A stretch of 16,083 nt of DNA from DATKKX01 sp035542775 (GTDB lineage: Bacteria > Planctomycetota > Phycisphaerae > UBA1845 > UTPLA1), in the NCBI GenBank assembly GCA_035542775.1, contig DATKKX010000330.1, positions 1-16,083 on the forward strand, written 5' to 3'. The stretch's first letter is position 1. Each line of letters starts with the position of its first letter. A program made the translations under genes and the position numbers. Shown piece by piece: positions 15,168 through 16,083 of this stretch. Under the pieces are notes generated by a model. That model searched no databases. It saw nothing but the letters and a program-made list of their open reading frames with translations, and was not told the DNA's origin.

Positions 15168-16083
15168 TCACTGCTCGGTTGCCTGGCTGGCGGGTTCGCT
15201 GGTCGGCTGGCTGGTGGCTTCCGGCTTGACACCGAAGCCGCCTTGGAATTCACCTTTGAAGATCGGTCGGCCGTTCCAGGTTACGTCGATTTGACTGCCC
15301 GGCTGGAGGGGCTCGGGGCCCGGCAACACCATCCAGGCGATGATGCCGGTGCTGACGATGGTCAGGTGTCCGTCCTCCGTGATCTCGGCGCGGACGTGCG
15401 GCGGCGACTTGGCCGCTGGGTCGGCCTGGACGGCCAGCCACCACACCTCCGCCTGAGGACCGGGCATGAGGTAGTCGATGACCCGCGGCGGCGGCTGCCG
15501 GCGCTGTTTCAATAGCCAGCGCCACAATTCCGACGTGGCGTACGCTTTGTTCCAGGACTCGTGGGCGACGTCGGGGAATTCCGTATAGTGCGGCTTGGCG
15601 CCCAGCTTCTTCAGCTCGTCGATCAATTCCCGCGAGCGGGCCACGGGCACATTGGCATCAATGGCGCCGTGGAATGCCCAGATGGGCATGTTCACCAGAT
15701 TGGACATGTACCCCAGCGGCCCGGCTCCGCAGATCGGCACGATCGCGGCGAAGACGTCGGGTCTGGCCGTGGCCAACTCCCAGGCGGCGAATCCTCCCAT
15801 CGACAGGCCCGTCAGGTAGATGCGGTCCGGATCGATGCGGTAGTTCTTAAGCGTGTCCTCAAGGGTGGCCCAGACGGCGATCTCCTCCTCACCGCGGAAC
15901 CACATGGCGTGGGCTTGCGGGAAGACGGTGATGAACGGGAAGCGATCCGTGCGCCCGACGATGTAGGGAGCCAGTCCGATGGTGGTCTGTTTGACGCCAT
16001 CCGTTCCGATCTCACCGCTACCGTGCAAGGCGACGATCAAAGGCCATCTATGCGACTCGTCCAGCTTGTATTGCGGTGGGACG
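15168..16083 (-). CDS. Alpha/beta-hydrolase esterase, 5' end outside window
   Basis: Partial gene: the reading frame stays open to the window edge, where upstream residues read VPPQYKLDESHRWPL before LIVALHGSGEIG, so the N-terminus and any signal peptide are missing. It belongs to the phospholipase/carboxylesterase or predicted-peptidase (COG4099-like) group of alpha/beta hydrolases. Counting from the Leu codon at 16040, the nucleophile is Ser80 in GLSMGG, the acid is Asp128 in HGAIDANVP and the base is His160 in VAHESW; LHGSG forms the oxyanion loop. After the hydrolase domain (about 185) comes an extra segment of roughly 85 residues with beta character (VRAEITEDGHLTIVSTG, then VTWNGRPIFKGEF) and a low-complexity Pro/Ser/Thr/Gln tail. 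Likely a secreted esterase acting on acyl or feruloyl-type esters; substrate unknown. Confidence 0.88.
   Translation of the reverse strand, partial: VPPQYKLDESHRWPLIVALHGSGEIGTDGVKQTTIGLAPYIVGRTDRFPFITVFPQAHAMWFRGEEEIAVWATLEDTLKNYRIDPDRIYLTGLSMGGFAAWELATARPDVFAAIVPICGAGPLGYMSNLVNMPIWAFHGAIDANVPVARSRELIDELKKLGAKPHYTEFPDVAHESWNKAYATSELWRWLLKQRRQPPPRVIDYLMPGPQAEVWWLAVQADPAAKSPPHVRAEITEDGHLTIVSTGIIAWMVLPGPEPLQPGSQIDVTWNGRPIFKGEFQGGFGVKPEATSQPTSEPASQATEQ

Overview
The window is GC-rich, densely packed bacterial DNA, most likely from a planctomycete (Planctomycetota, perhaps a Phycisphaerae-like lineage). That placement is an inference. It rests on several very small lipoproteins, one carrying a dockerin-like EF-hand loop, on the CTCGGCGGGAGCCTCGCC-type and GCCCTTTCAGGGC-type intergenic repeats, on a long leucyl-tRNA synthetase, and on house-keeping genes scattered on both strands instead of in long operons. 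No plasmid, phage, transposase, CRISPR array, tRNA or rRNA gene was recognised.

Left part (1-5600). A PAP2-type phosphatase lipoprotein meets, tail to tail, an FMN-reductase-type flavoprotein with a four-cysteine cluster. Divergent from the latter is a membrane protein joining a zinc ribbon to a bacterial PH domain. Next come three small tandem lipoprotein genes on the minus strand that look like diverged copies of one another, then alanine racemase (alr) with a good sigma70-like promoter, then an 80-residue EF-hand lipoprotein.

Middle (5600-10560). A gene-poor stretch holds dispersed repeats, strong hairpins and an 87-residue coiled-coil protein. A 692-base gap with several inverted repeats, possibly a structured RNA, precedes leuS. 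Downstream of leuS lies a tandem array of four 69-bp units plus a partial fifth, then three 22-bp units and an intrinsic terminator. One 22-bp unit and its downstream tail recur at about 5.8 kb.

Right part (10560-16083). In order: a CYTH-domain phosphohydrolase/cyclase-like protein, an extended SDR (NAD-dependent epimerase/dehydrogenase), a LemA protein (minus), a Nudix hydrolase, a PqqB-like metallo-beta-lactamase-fold lipoprotein, a 74-residue lipoprotein (minus), and an alpha/beta-hydrolase esterase (minus) cut off by the window edge.

Most genes look like independent transcription units, with convergent pairs almost touching (1274/1276, 2770/2810, 12369/12411, 14761/14781). The only convincing operon is the lipoprotein trio. 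No complete new multi-gene system can be demonstrated. The observations most worth following are the lipoprotein trio, the composite repeat family, the unexplained leader of leuS and the orphan PqqB-like lipoprotein.
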